A DNA stretch of 64,000 bases from Segatella hominis (GCF_019249725.2 NZ_CP137559.1:1418501-1482500); one strand, 5' to 3'; positions 25,406 through 32,649 are shown, counted from the stretch's first letter. The notes: generated by a model from the letters alone, not told the origin. Numbers and translations: made by a program.

Positions 25406-25852
25406 ATGGCAGATATCAAAATGGAATTTAATGGTAATGTGAGTATTGGCAAAATGTTTGATATTCACGACAACCAGCAGGTTAAAGTTCATTATAACGG
25501 CTATTCGGAGGACAAGGAAAAACAAAGTCAATCTCAGAAAGAAATTTCAGAAGAAGAAAAGGTTACTTTAAAAACGAATCAGGAAGCATTACAAAAAGAA
25601 ATCTTCCGCTTTGTGCATCCTTCACTAGAAGAAAGTGAAGAACAAATGGTGCATCGTGAGGTAGAAAGATTGGTAAAGCGTTTTGACATGAAAGAGATTT
25701 GCATACGGCTGAGTCAATTGAAAAAGGACAAGAAATTGCTCCTACCGGAAAGCCCCCTAAAAGCCTATAATGAATTGGTACGAATGGGATTACCAACGAA
25801 TAAAGGAGGATTTGAATACAAAACATTTTGCAAATATTACAATAAGGTATAG
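25406..25852 (+). CDS. Unrecognised protein 3 of R-M-linked trio
   Basis: 148 residues, starting 3 bp after the previous stop. N-terminal region MEFNGNVSIGKMFDIHDNQQV repeats the IHDN-x-QV motif of protein 2, followed by a charged linker rich in Glu/Lys/Gln (about 35-55) and a helical basic C-terminal domain (about 60-148, HREVERLVKRFDMKEICIRL, ending YKTFCKYYNKV). A beta-strand tag plus helical domain is a plausible assembly module. Family unknown. A strong terminator follows 15 bp downstream and closes the operon. Confidence 0.75.
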   Translation: MADIKMEFNGNVSIGKMFDIHDNQQVKVHYNGYSEDKEKQSQSQKEISEEEKVTLKTNQEALQKEIFRFVHPSLEESEEQMVHREVERLVKRFDMKEICIRLSQLKKDKKLLLPESPLKAYNELVRMGLPTNKGGFEYKTFCKYYNKV

Positions 25853-25867
25853 GGATTGTTTTTATAG

Positions 25868-25909
25868 CGACCGACACTTGATATAAAATCAAGTATCGGC
25901 CGTTTTTTT
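25868..25909 (+). terminator. Intrinsic terminator closing the R-M operon
   Basis: CGACCGACACTTGAT (25868-25882) pairs with ATCAAGTATCGGCCG (25888-25902, two mismatches), followed by seven T. All six genes from 19029 to 25852 are on one strand between the promoter and this site. Confidence 0.9.
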
Positions 25910-26035
25910 GCATTTATACCAAATATGCGATAACACAAAGAAAGACAATCGGAGATAACCAAAGAACTTTAGAGAAATTGAGAGAACTTTAGAGATGCGA
26001 CCTTCTAAAAGTATTAAATCAAGCTTTTTTCTCCC

Positions 26036-26043
26036 TACTTTTG
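26036..26043 (+). promoter_or_regulatory. -7 box of the primase-like module
   Basis: TACTTTTG followed by GCAC, 74 bp before ATG 26118. It also lies before an in-frame TTG extension, which is why the ATG is preferred. Confidence 0.7.
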
Positions 26044-26117
26044 CACTCGTCGAAGAAACAAGATAAAATCCGGAATGGTTTCGGATTTCCTTGAATCATC
26101 TTCGTTTTTTTAGAATT

Positions 26118-26396
26118 ATGCATACAAAATTGATGCGAGTGGTGCAGCAGGGCGAAGCCTTCGCTGTGCAGAGTCAGAAGAGTGAGAACGGGCAAATCAT
26201 GAAATGCAACATCGTGCTGCAGGAAATGGGAGGCAAGTATGAAAACCAGTACGTAGCCACAATGCTGGGCAACCTGGCACAATGCAAGTTCTATCCGGGC
26301 GATGTGGTGGCCGTCACGATGAGATTCTCTACACGTGAATATAATGGACAGGTGTTTCAGGATATTCTCTTGACAGACTTGTATAAATTTAATTAA
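26118..26396 (+). CDS. Small beta-rich protein, possible OB-fold
   Basis: 92 residues from ATG 26118. Strand pattern AVQSQKSENGQIMKCNIVLQEM, YVATMLGNLAQ, VVAVTMRFSTREY, VFQDILLTDLYKF is like a minimal oligonucleotide-binding fold of the kind in small single-stranded-DNA-binding or DUF3127-type proteins. The evidence is only the strand pattern. It is the first gene of a module that contains a primase-like protein, which fits nucleic-acid binding. Function otherwise unknown. Confidence 0.65.
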   Translation: MHTKLMRVVQQGEAFAVQSQKSENGQIMKCNIVLQEMGGKYENQYVATMLGNLAQCKFYPGDVVAVTMRFSTREYNGQVFQDILLTDLYKFN

Positions 26397-26493
26397 TTTT
26401 TATTTACTAACCCGAGTGGAGTGAGTGAAGAAATCTCCGGAGGTAAGTAGCGCTACGTTTCTCGCTTTCTTTGCTCTCAATTTCACTAAGGTT

Positions 26494-26895
26494 ATGACAG
26501 AAAATATCAAAGACATCCATCTGTTGATGGACAGCAGTTCACGGTCAAATCACATCTTGTTCCCTAACACGGAGTTGGGAATTGACCTCAAGTTGATGAC
26601 ATGCAAGCCGGGACGCTTGGCTGTCGGAGAATACCTGGACGGTACCATCACACGCGATGGCGAAGACCACTTCTCTTTCATCCAAGACGACTCCAACAAG
26701 AAGAAAGTGAAGGTGATACAGAGAAATCCGCACGTGTATGAAGGGACGTTTATCAACATCAACCGCAAACCGGACGGAACTCTCTACCCTACTTTCAACC
26801 GTCCACGATACACAAAGAAGTTTACCTTCCAGGATTTCTGCTGGGAAGCTGCCAACGAACTTCGCATGGTAGTGGGCGAAATGGCAAAGAAATAA
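26494..26895 (+). CDS. Unrecognised protein of primase-like module
   Basis: 133 residues from ATG 26494; a GTG 69 bp upstream is in frame but its extension is unlike protein. Contains TELGIDLKLMTCKPGRLAVG, a Lys-rich middle (DDSNKKKVKVIQRNPHVYEG) and ends FQDFCWEAANELRMVVGEMA. Basic beta-rich then helical, as in small DNA-binding proteins, but no family is recognised. It lies 97 bp after the OB-like gene and 293 bp before the DUF3987-like gene. Confidence 0.65.
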   Translation: MTENIKDIHLLMDSSSRSNHILFPNTELGIDLKLMTCKPGRLAVGEYLDGTITRDGEDHFSFIQDDSNKKKVKVIQRNPHVYEGTFININRKPDGTLYPTFNRPRYTKKFTFQDFCWEAANELRMVVGEMAKK

Positions 26896-26973
26896 AACGG
26901 AGTTTTGGGCTTTATAGAGAAAAGGGAACTGGGTGAAATGGCTGACGGTTCATTAGTTTCAGACGGTTCTGCC

Positions 26974-27132
26974 GTTCCAGTTGTTCCAGTTGTTCCAGTT
27001 GTTCCAAAAAGCATTTTTAGGACAATATTCCTTTTTATAGATTCTATAAATACTTAATAATCAGATAGTTATATATAGATGAAGTGGAATTGGAACCCTC
27101 AAAAAATTAATTGGAACAACTGGAACTGGAAC
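26974..27132. repeat. Tandem GTTCCAGTT repeats with inverted counterpart
   Basis: Three and two-thirds direct copies of GTTCCAGTT run 26974-27006. At 27111-27132 the complementary words (TTGGAACAACTGGAACTGGA) appear in inverted orientation, so the 293-bp gap between the 133-aa gene and the DUF3987-like gene can fold into a long hairpin with a loop of about 105 nt. Confidence 0.8.
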
Positions 27133-27188
27133 GCTCCAGCCCTACCCCATTTCCTCTAAAAGGCTCATTATCAATAATTTAAGTTAAA

Positions 27189-28526
27189 ATGAAAGCAACA
27201 AATTTGAAGTACGACATTACAAAAAGCACCGCTCCGGCGATGCCAAAACTGGGAAAAGGCACCGAATGTGTGCAACTTTTGCTCTCTCAGATATCAAAAG
27301 ACATGTACGAACCCCTCGTTCCGATGTTTTTCCCTATTCTCGGAGCGCAGGTCAGCGAGACGGAATTCCAGTATCCCGACCTCAGTTGGAAGGAGTTATG
27401 TGGCATGATGGGCAATCTCGTGGCCGATTCGGGATGTAATAAGGGGCAATTGTCCAACATTGTGGAAGCTATCTGTCACAACTTGCGAGAGCACGACAAT
27501 ACGGAACTGGAGAAGCTCGTGGAATGGCAGAAGCAGATGAAAACCAAATCGGCCAACAAGGAGAAACCGGCTCGCCCCGACGTGAGTTTCTGGTTTCCAC
27601 CAGCCGATGTGACCAATGCTGCCTTTATCCAGAATGCCATGACTTGCGAGAAACTTGGCGGACGCACACAATACCTCAATCTGCCCGAGGTAGAGATGGC
27701 CGACAGGATGTGTGGCGGACATAAGCAGATTTCGCAGATGCTGCGCAATATCTACGACCGCCAGCGTTCTGGTGCCTTGCGAGCCACAGCCGAGGGAGTG
27801 ACCGGCAATCCCGTGCTCCGTGCCAATCTTACGATTTCATCCACCCCGTATGCCGCCCGCAAGTTCTATAAGAACGAACTTTTCAACGGTACTTTCGGCC
27901 GAATGGTTTTCTCCTACAAGGCTCGACAGGGACGCGAGGGAAAAATTCCGAGACAGGGTAAATACGACGATACTTTCTATCAGAAGCTGGGCGAGTATCT
28001 GGTGAAACTCAGCATCTGCAAGGGACGATTCATCATCAAGCCGCTGAACAAACTGGCCGACCATCTGGCTGCTGACATGGCTTCGCTGGCCGACCTGACG
28101 GATGATGATGTGCTCTGGGACATCTCGAAGCGCTCTATCGTGTCGGCATGGAAGGCTGGCTGCCTGCTCTGGGTTTTGAACAACCAGACGTGGACGAAGT
28201 CGATGGGCGAGCTGGTGGAATGGATGGTTTATCACGACCTGTGGAGCAAGATGCAGATATTTGCTGATATGCTGAGCCAGGAAGCCGATTCTGTGAGCGA
28301 GGCGCAACGCAGAGGTCCGAAGAATCTGCTCGAGGATTTGCCTGATTCTTTCAACGAGGCACAACTGGAGGCACTCCGTCTCTCATTAGGTAAATCGAAA
28401 GACGGCACGAAAGGACAACTCAGAAAGTGGGTGTTCCGCAAATTCATCACCTTCTCTAACCAGACGGGACTTTACTCTAAGACACAGGAATACCTGAAGG
28501 GAATAACGGTGGGAAAGAAACAATAA
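27189..28526 (+). CDS. DUF3987-like protein with degenerate P-loop
   Basis: 445 residues. The arrangement resembles the DUF3987 ATPase-like proteins that accompany VirE_N or primases in Bacteroidota: after LCGMMGNLVADSGCNKGQL, at the Walker A position, the G-x4-GK[ST] consensus is lost (SGCNKGQ); a Walker B-like strand YLNLPEVEMADRM follows; then NPVLRANLTISSTPYAARKFY and GTFGRMVFSYKA correspond to the strand-plus-arginine region of those ATPases. The helical C-terminal half has LLEDLPDSF. I infer a nucleotide-binding-dead or divergent helicase-like partner of the downstream primase-like protein. Confidence 0.6.
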   Translation: MKATNLKYDITKSTAPAMPKLGKGTECVQLLLSQISKDMYEPLVPMFFPILGAQVSETEFQYPDLSWKELCGMMGNLVADSGCNKGQLSNIVEAICHNLREHDNTELEKLVEWQKQMKTKSANKEKPARPDVSFWFPPADVTNAAFIQNAMTCEKLGGRTQYLNLPEVEMADRMCGGHKQISQMLRNIYDRQRSGALRATAEGVTGNPVLRANLTISSTPYAARKFYKNELFNGTFGRMVFSYKARQGREGKIPRQGKYDDTFYQKLGEYLVKLSICKGRFIIKPLNKLADHLAADMASLADLTDDDVLWDISKRSIVSAWKAGCLLWVLNNQTWTKSMGELVEWMVYHDLWSKMQIFADMLSQEADSVSEAQRRGPKNLLEDLPDSFNEAQLEALRLSLGKSKDGTKGQLRKWVFRKFITFSNQTGLYSKTQEYLKGITVGKKQ

Positions 28527-28587
28527 TTTTTTCCTCCGGGGATTTTCTGAAAAATGTTTTTCCTCCGGGGAATGAATTCTAAATCGG

Positions 28588-28662
28588 GAAACTGGTAAAA
28601 TTTAACGATTGAAATTGAAACTGGTAAAATTTTAGAGAATAAAGTCGAAACTGGTAAAATAA
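28588..28662 (+). repeat. Three GAAACTGGTAAAAT repeats before the primase gene
   Basis: Copies start at 28588, 28617 and 28647 (pitch 29-30 bp), immediately before the CHC2-Toprim gene. The same motif forms the large array at 31704-32086. Just upstream TTTTTCCTCCGGGGA also occurs twice (about 28527 and 28557). Confidence 0.85.
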
Positions 28663-28672
28663 TATTTGATAA

Positions 28673-29869
28673 ATGGAAAAATATGAAATTGAAAAGCTGC
28701 GCGACCTCCCGATAGAGGAGGTTGCCAGCCAACTGGGATTGCAAGTGGCGCGGCATAAGAGTCTCTGCCCTTTTCATAGCGATCATCATGCAAGCCTGTC
28801 GTTCAATACGAGGAAGAACCTGTGCCGCTGCTTTGTCTGCATGGACGAGAGCCTCGACTCCATCGGACTGGTCATGAAATCGCTACACGTGGATTTCCCT
28901 AAGGCGTGCTTCTGGCTCGCTGAAAGGAATGGCATTCTCCTGGAAAAAGTCTGGGGAAGGAATGGCTGGCGGAGGGATTGCAGGTCATCTCCTGCTGCTT
29001 CGGCCGTATCTCCTGCATCTTCGGCTGCTTCGACTGTATCTGCTGCATCTTCGGCTGCTTCGGCTTTATCTGCTGCTTCAGCTGCACCCCGCTCTTTTGA
29101 TGCACCCCACTCTTTTGATGCGGCACGATATGCGAGATTCTTCGAACATCCGTGGCTGAACGAGGCTGCCTGCAGATTTCTTTTTGATGAGAGGAAGATT
29201 GACGGGAGAGTGGCGAGATGGTGCAGACTGAGTTCGTGGACCGACCGCAAGGAGGTGAACTGGCTGCAGATTCCTTACTTCGACAAGGAGGGACGATTAG
29301 TGGGAATACAAAACCGCAATCTGGATTTTCATCGAAAATCTCGTCCCACAGATTCTATGGATTCTGAAAAGACGGGGAAAAGTTCTTGTCCCACAGATTT
29401 CACAGATGACACAGATTCTAAGGATTCTGAGGATTCTAAGGTCTCTATAGGTTCTAAGGATGGCACAGATTCCGAGGAGGCGCCCCGATTCCGTTTTCCC
29501 TACGGCAGCCAATGCAGAATCTACAATCTGCAGGTGCTGAATTTGCTGACACCGGGAGAAAGGCTTTTCATCACGGAGGGATGCAGCGACTGCTGGGCGA
29601 TGCTTTCTGCCGGACATAAGGCTATAGCTATTCCTTCTGCCACGCTTCTCAAACCTGAGGACAGGGATGTGCTCGCCTATATCAGCGAAACGTTCGGAGT
29701 GGAATGGCACATGTTTCCCGACAGGGATGCACCGGGAGAAAGGCTCTTCCTGCAACTCAAGGAGATTCTGCCCTCGCTCATCCATCACCAGTTGCCCCTG
29801 GGATGCAAGGATTTCGGAGAGGCTTATCTGAAAGGATTTAATCCCGCTGAAGAAATCAATCTTTTATAA
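28673..29869 (+). CDS. CHC2 zinc-finger/Toprim primase-like protein
   Basis: 398 residues. An N-terminal CHC2 zinc finger has C32-P-F-H35 and C53-x2-C56 (LCPFHSDHH, LCRCFVCMD), the DnaG-type template-binding site. A Ser/Ala-rich linker (about 105-141) is encoded by repeated CTGCTTCGG/CTGCATCTT words. A second low-complexity segment (about 225-268, rich in Thr-Asp-Ser) is encoded by the dispersed CCCACAGAT repeat. The Toprim part has LFITEGCSDCWAMLSAG and HMFPDRDAPG, giving the Glu and D-x-D metal residues. It probably synthesises primers or binds DNA, but the catalytic core is short compared with DnaG. Confidence 0.85.
   Translation: MEKYEIEKLRDLPIEEVASQLGLQVARHKSLCPFHSDHHASLSFNTRKNLCRCFVCMDESLDSIGLVMKSLHVDFPKACFWLAERNGILLEKVWGRNGWRRDCRSSPAASAVSPASSAASTVSAASSAASALSAASAAPRSFDAPHSFDAARYARFFEHPWLNEAACRFLFDERKIDGRVARWCRLSSWTDRKEVNWLQIPYFDKEGRLVGIQNRNLDFHRKSRPTDSMDSEKTGKSSCPTDFTDDTDSKDSEDSKVSIGSKDGTDSEEAPRFRFPYGSQCRIYNLQVLNLLTPGERLFITEGCSDCWAMLSAGHKAIAIPSATLLKPEDRDVLAYISETFGVEWHMFPDRDAPGERLFLQLKEILPSLIHHQLPLGCKDFGEAYLKGFNPAEEINLL
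29388..29417 (+). repeat. CCCACAGAT repeat inside coding sequence
   Basis: A 30-bp copy of the 31-bp intergenic element of 14730-14760 and 36940-36970, one base shorter, within the primase-like gene, where it encodes PTDFTDDTDS. A partial copy precedes it at about 29343-29352, and GATTCTAAGGATTCTGAGG words follow. Confidence 0.8.
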
Positions 29870-29896
29870 AAAAATGTCTTATAAAAATTTAGTAAT

Positions 29897-30115
29897 ATGG
29901 AAGATTTTATCATTCGTTCGTACACCAAGAAGGAACTGGCTCTGATGTTTTTTCCCCAGAGCAATCCTCGTACTGCCGTCAATCACCTGATGGTTTGGAT
30001 TCGCCGCTGCACCCCACTCTGGGATGAGCTCCTGCAGACGGGTTACAAGACTACCAGCAAGGAGTTTACGCCCAAGCAAGTAAGGGCCATTATCGAACAG
30101 TTGGGGGAACCGTAG
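29897..30115 (+). CDS. DUF4248 protein
   Basis: 72 residues, full length for DUF4248, a Bacteroidota-specific small helical protein. Seen: the start FIIRSYTKKELALMFFPQSN, TAVNHLMVWIRRC and the end KEFTPKQVRAIIEQLGEP, a layout compatible with a helix-turn-helix. DUF4248 genes are usually found beside HU-like, VirE/DUF3987 and small lipoprotein genes; all of these have counterparts here. It follows the primase-like gene by 27 bp. Function unknown. Confidence 0.88.
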   Translation: MEDFIIRSYTKKELALMFFPQSNPRTAVNHLMVWIRRCTPLWDELLQTGYKTTSKEFTPKQVRAIIEQLGEP

Positions 30116-30146
30116 AATCGCTGGGGTGACCTGAGAGGAATAACAA

Positions 30147-30191
30147 AAACATCTGGAGTGTATGAAGCCTCATCATACACTCCAGATGTTT
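30147..30191. terminator. Perfect 19-bp stem between convergent genes
   Basis: AAACATCTGGAGTGTATGA (30147-30165) and TCATACACTCCAGATGTTT (30173-30191) pair without mismatch around a 7-nt loop. The minus side is followed by a U-run (TTTTTGTTA), so it terminates the DUF4143 ATPase and probably DUF4248 too. Confidence 0.88.
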
Positions 30192-30200
30192 ATATCAAGT

Positions 30201-31490
30201 TCATTCTAAAAACACCCCGTATAATGGCATGTTGGTAATATTAGCCTGCTGGCGATAAGGCAGCATGGAATAACGGATAGCAGAAATATCAGGATGCTCC
30301 ATCAGATAATGATGAAGCGAGGTAGCCTTGACACTTGTACCCCCTTTTACCTCAATTGGCAATAAGACACCATCACGCTGAATCAGGAAATCCATCTCCA
30401 TACGAGAGGTATCAGAACTGTAATAATAGACATGTTGCAATCCTGTTGCAAGCAACTGCTGCAAAACATACTGTTCGCTAAAAGCACCTTTATATTCCGT
30501 AAATATCGTATCTCCCAACAATACCTCCTTTGCAGGCGTATCAGCCATGGCACCCATCAACCCACAATCACACAAATAGAGTTTAAATGCCGATAAATCT
30601 TCATAGAACTTCAGAGGCAACTCTGGCTTAGAAACCTTTGTTATCTTATACACCAAACCTGCGTCCACCAGCCATTGGATGGCAAGTTCAAATTCCTTGG
30701 CTCTACCACCCTTCTTCAACACGCCATAAACAAACTTTTTGTTCTCCTTCGACAACTGTCCCAGAATGGATTGCCAAACCATATCGATTCGGGGCACCTC
30801 CTGCGATGGAGCATGCTTGGAGAAATCGCTGGCATAGTTGGAAAGAATCTCATTCTGCAGGCTGCGCACCTGATTGAGCAACTTGTTTTCAACAAATGCC
30901 TTTACCACTTCAGGCATACCACCCACATAATAATATTGTCGCAGCAAGTCCTTCAGTTTTTCATGAAAGGCATTCATCAGTTCATAGTCATGACTATGCA
31001 TCAGCTTCAACAGCTGCTCCTCGCCCATCGCCATGAGAAACTCCTCAAAATCCATTGGGAAGAGACGCATGGTCTGCACCTTGCCAACTGGAAACGAGAT
31101 GCCTGCATGCAAAGCAACTCCCAGCAGAGAACCAGCTACTGCAATATGATATTCCGGAGCATCTTCACAGAAATATTTCAAAGCCTCTAAAGCCTGAGGG
31201 AAAGCCTGCACCTCATCCAGGAAAATAAGTGTTTTACCAGGGATAATATCTACCCCTGTCAAAGCGCTTAAACCTTGAATGATTCTGGCAACATCAAAAT
31301 CACCCGAATAGATGGCCTGAAGGTTTACATTTCTATCGCAACTTACGTAAGCTAAACTTTCAAATTCACGACGACCGAATTCCTTAAGAACATAGGTCTT
31401 TCCACATTGCCTTACTCCATTAAGAATCAGAGGCTTATGATGCTCCTGACTTTTCCATTCCAGTAGCTGGTCATATATCTTTCTCTTCAT
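30201..31490 (-). CDS. ATP-binding protein, AAA_14/DUF4143 type
   Basis: 429 residues from ATG 31490. N-terminal AAA domain with Walker A LNGVRQCGKTYVL and Walker B LIFLDEVQAFPQAL; C-terminal DUF4143 domain with PD-(D/E)XK-like nuclease features (FSEQYVLQQLL, EMDFLIQRDGVLLPIEVKGG). The family is highly multiplied in Bacteroidota; its function is unknown. The frame stays open 56 codons further upstream through a 33-bp repeat array that would encode CVEKC repeats, but a promoter within that array makes ATG 31490 the likely start. It is convergent to DUF4248 and splits the primase-like module. Confidence 0.88.
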   Translation of the reverse strand: MKRKIYDQLLEWKSQEHHKPLILNGVRQCGKTYVLKEFGRREFESLAYVSCDRNVNLQAIYSGDFDVARIIQGLSALTGVDIIPGKTLIFLDEVQAFPQALEALKYFCEDAPEYHIAVAGSLLGVALHAGISFPVGKVQTMRLFPMDFEEFLMAMGEEQLLKLMHSHDYELMNAFHEKLKDLLRQYYYVGGMPEVVKAFVENKLLNQVRSLQNEILSNYASDFSKHAPSQEVPRIDMVWQSILGQLSKENKKFVYGVLKKGGRAKEFELAIQWLVDAGLVYKITKVSKPELPLKFYEDLSAFKLYLCDCGLMGAMADTPAKEVLLGDTIFTEYKGAFSEQYVLQQLLATGLQHVYYYSSDTSRMEMDFLIQRDGVLLPIEVKGGTSVKATSLHHYLMEHPDISAIRYSMLPYRQQANITNMPLYGVFLE

Positions 31491-31494
31491 ATCT

Positions 31495-31644
31495 TTACAC
31501 TTTTCGACACATAAAAATGCCAGTTCATTACACTTTTCGACACATGAAATCATGCTATCATTACACTTTTCGACACATGAAATCATGCTATCGTTACACT
31601 TTTCGACACATAAAGTTAGCGCAAAGATACACTTTTCGACACAT
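31495..31644 (-). repeat. Five 18-bp repeats at exact 33-bp pitch in ATPase leader
   Basis: Read on the minus strand, ATGTGTCGAAAAGTGTAA occurs at 31594-31611, 31561-31578, 31528-31545 and 31495-31512; the promoter-most copy (31627-31644) differs by one base that creates the promoter box. The last copy ends 4 bp before the ATG. Each perfect copy is itself a tiny frame, Met-Cys-Arg-Lys-Val-stop; in the ATPase frame the same DNA reads Cys-Val-Glu-Lys-Cys every 11 codons. Confidence 0.93.
31622..31629 (-). promoter_or_regulatory. -7 box within the first repeat copy
   Basis: TATCTTTG on the minus strand overlaps the end of the promoter-most repeat (GTGTATCTTTG). Transcription from here would include four repeat copies in the leader of the DUF4143 ATPase. 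Confidence 0.7.
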
Positions 31645-31703
31645 AAAACCAAGTTCACGTTGCCTTTCCGAGATTCATTTAAGAGTTTTTAACCCTACAA
31701 CAC

Positions 31704-32086
31704 GAAAATGGTAAAATTTTGCTCTATAAAAGCGAAACTGGTAAAATTTACAGAAATTAACCCTGCAAGACGAAAATGGTAAAATTTAGCTCTAAAAAAA
31801 GCGAAAATGGTAAAACCAAGCATTTAACACTACAACACGAAAATGGTAAAATTTAGCTCTAAAAAAAGCGAAAATGGTAAAATCAAGCATTTAACACTAC
31901 AACACGAAAATGGTAAAATTTTGCTCTACAAAAGCGAAAATGGTAAAATCAAGCATTTAACACTACAACACGAAACTGGTAAAATTTTGCTCTAAAAAAG
32001 CGAAAATGGTAAAATTTCATGGAATTTAACCTTATAACACGAAACTGGTAAAATTTAGCTCTATAAAAGCGAAAATGGTAAAATTT
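31704..32086 (+). repeat. Twelve-copy GAAA(A/C)TGGTAAAA array
   Basis: Copies start at 31704, 31734, 31772, 31803, 31839, 31870, 31906, 31936, 31972, 32002, 32041 and 32071. Spacing alternates between about 30 and 36-39 bp because two different spacers alternate (one like TTTAGCTCTAAAAAAAGC, one like CAAGCATTTAACACTACAAC). It fills most of the 750-bp gap 31659-32410. No gene is seen in the gap apart from the leader of the following operon. Three further copies lie at 28588-28662. Confidence 0.93.
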
Positions 32087-32162
32087 TAGGGGATTTCAGA
32101 CTAAATGTTTCACAATCGCACGGCATCGCACGACATCGCACGACTGGGTATGAGGAATGCCG

Positions 32163-32170
32163 TATCTTTG
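32163..32170 (+). promoter_or_regulatory. -7 box of small lipoprotein/HU operon
   Basis: TATCTTTG followed by GCAT. Three direct ATCGCACG words (about 32115-32143) lie just upstream and could be an operator. The leader to ATG 32411 is about 235 nt. Confidence 0.7.
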
Positions 32171-32265
32171 CATCGTGATTCAGAAAGCGCTGAAAAATCA
32201 CTTTCCCAACTGGAAAAATATTTTTCTCTAACTGGGAAGCTGAATTCAAACCAAAATTCGTCAAA

Positions 32266-32295
32266 CCAGACTCCAAGCCCTGCAACGAGTCCTTC
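32266..32295 (+). repeat. Leader element copy 1
   Basis: A 30-bp element starting CCAGACTCCAA and ending AACGAGTCCTTC in the leader of the small lipoprotein. GACTC and GAGTC within it can pair. A second copy sits in the leader of the HU-like gene (32650-32679) with four differences. Confidence 0.8.
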
Positions 32296-32410
32296 GAATC
32301 TCTTACCGGAAAATCTTCGGAAAAGGATAAAACCGAAAGGGAACCATCCCGAAAGCGAGGAAATCCTTTCTGAAAATCTTCTGCGAGAGACGAAGCTAAA
32401 AGGGGGCAAA

Positions 32411-32605
32411 ATGCTTATGAGCCAAAACATGAAAGCATTCATCAGGTATCTCATCGTGGCCGTGTGCTCTGCCGTCGTCACATTCCTCTCCAACTCGTGT
32501 ACTGCGGGTCTCGTAATCGGAAAGAACCAGCGACAACATCAGGAGAACAACATCTCCACCCGGGCAGATTCTTCCCATTTCGTTCCGACCATTACCATCC
32601 GGTAA
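32411..32605 (+). CDS. Small lipoprotein (smalltalk-like)
   Basis: 64 residues from ATG 32411, preceded by a GGGGG-rich ribosome-binding sequence; other Met codons at 32417 and 32429 are possible. One hydrophobic helix (about 10-26) ends in the lipobox-like LSNSC, followed by a short polar tail. Its size, lipobox and position next to an HU-like gene recall the 'smalltalk' small proteins of Bacteroidota HU loci; the sequence match is weak. The longer in-frame upstream frame is leader, since the promoter lies within it. Confidence 0.6.
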   Translation: MLMSQNMKAFIRYLIVAVCSAVVTFLSNSCTAGLVIGKNQRQHQENNISTRADSSHFVPTITIR

Positions 32606-32649
32606 AGGCTGCGAAGGGAAATCAACCAATTATTTCAATCAAATTCAAT

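Noticed and set aside
31491..31658. CVEKC-repeat N-terminus of the DUF4143 ATPase as the default start
   Set aside because: A TATCTTTG box lies within the repeats, and the family normally starts near the MKRKIYDQ segment; kept only as a finding to test.
31704..32086. CRISPR array
   Set aside because: Repeats are only 13-16 bp, spacers are repeated rather than unique, and no cas gene lies in the window.
32105..32410. N-terminal extension of the small lipoprotein
   Set aside because: The promoter box 32163-32170 and the leader element lie inside it; a good ribosome-binding sequence precedes ATG 32411.
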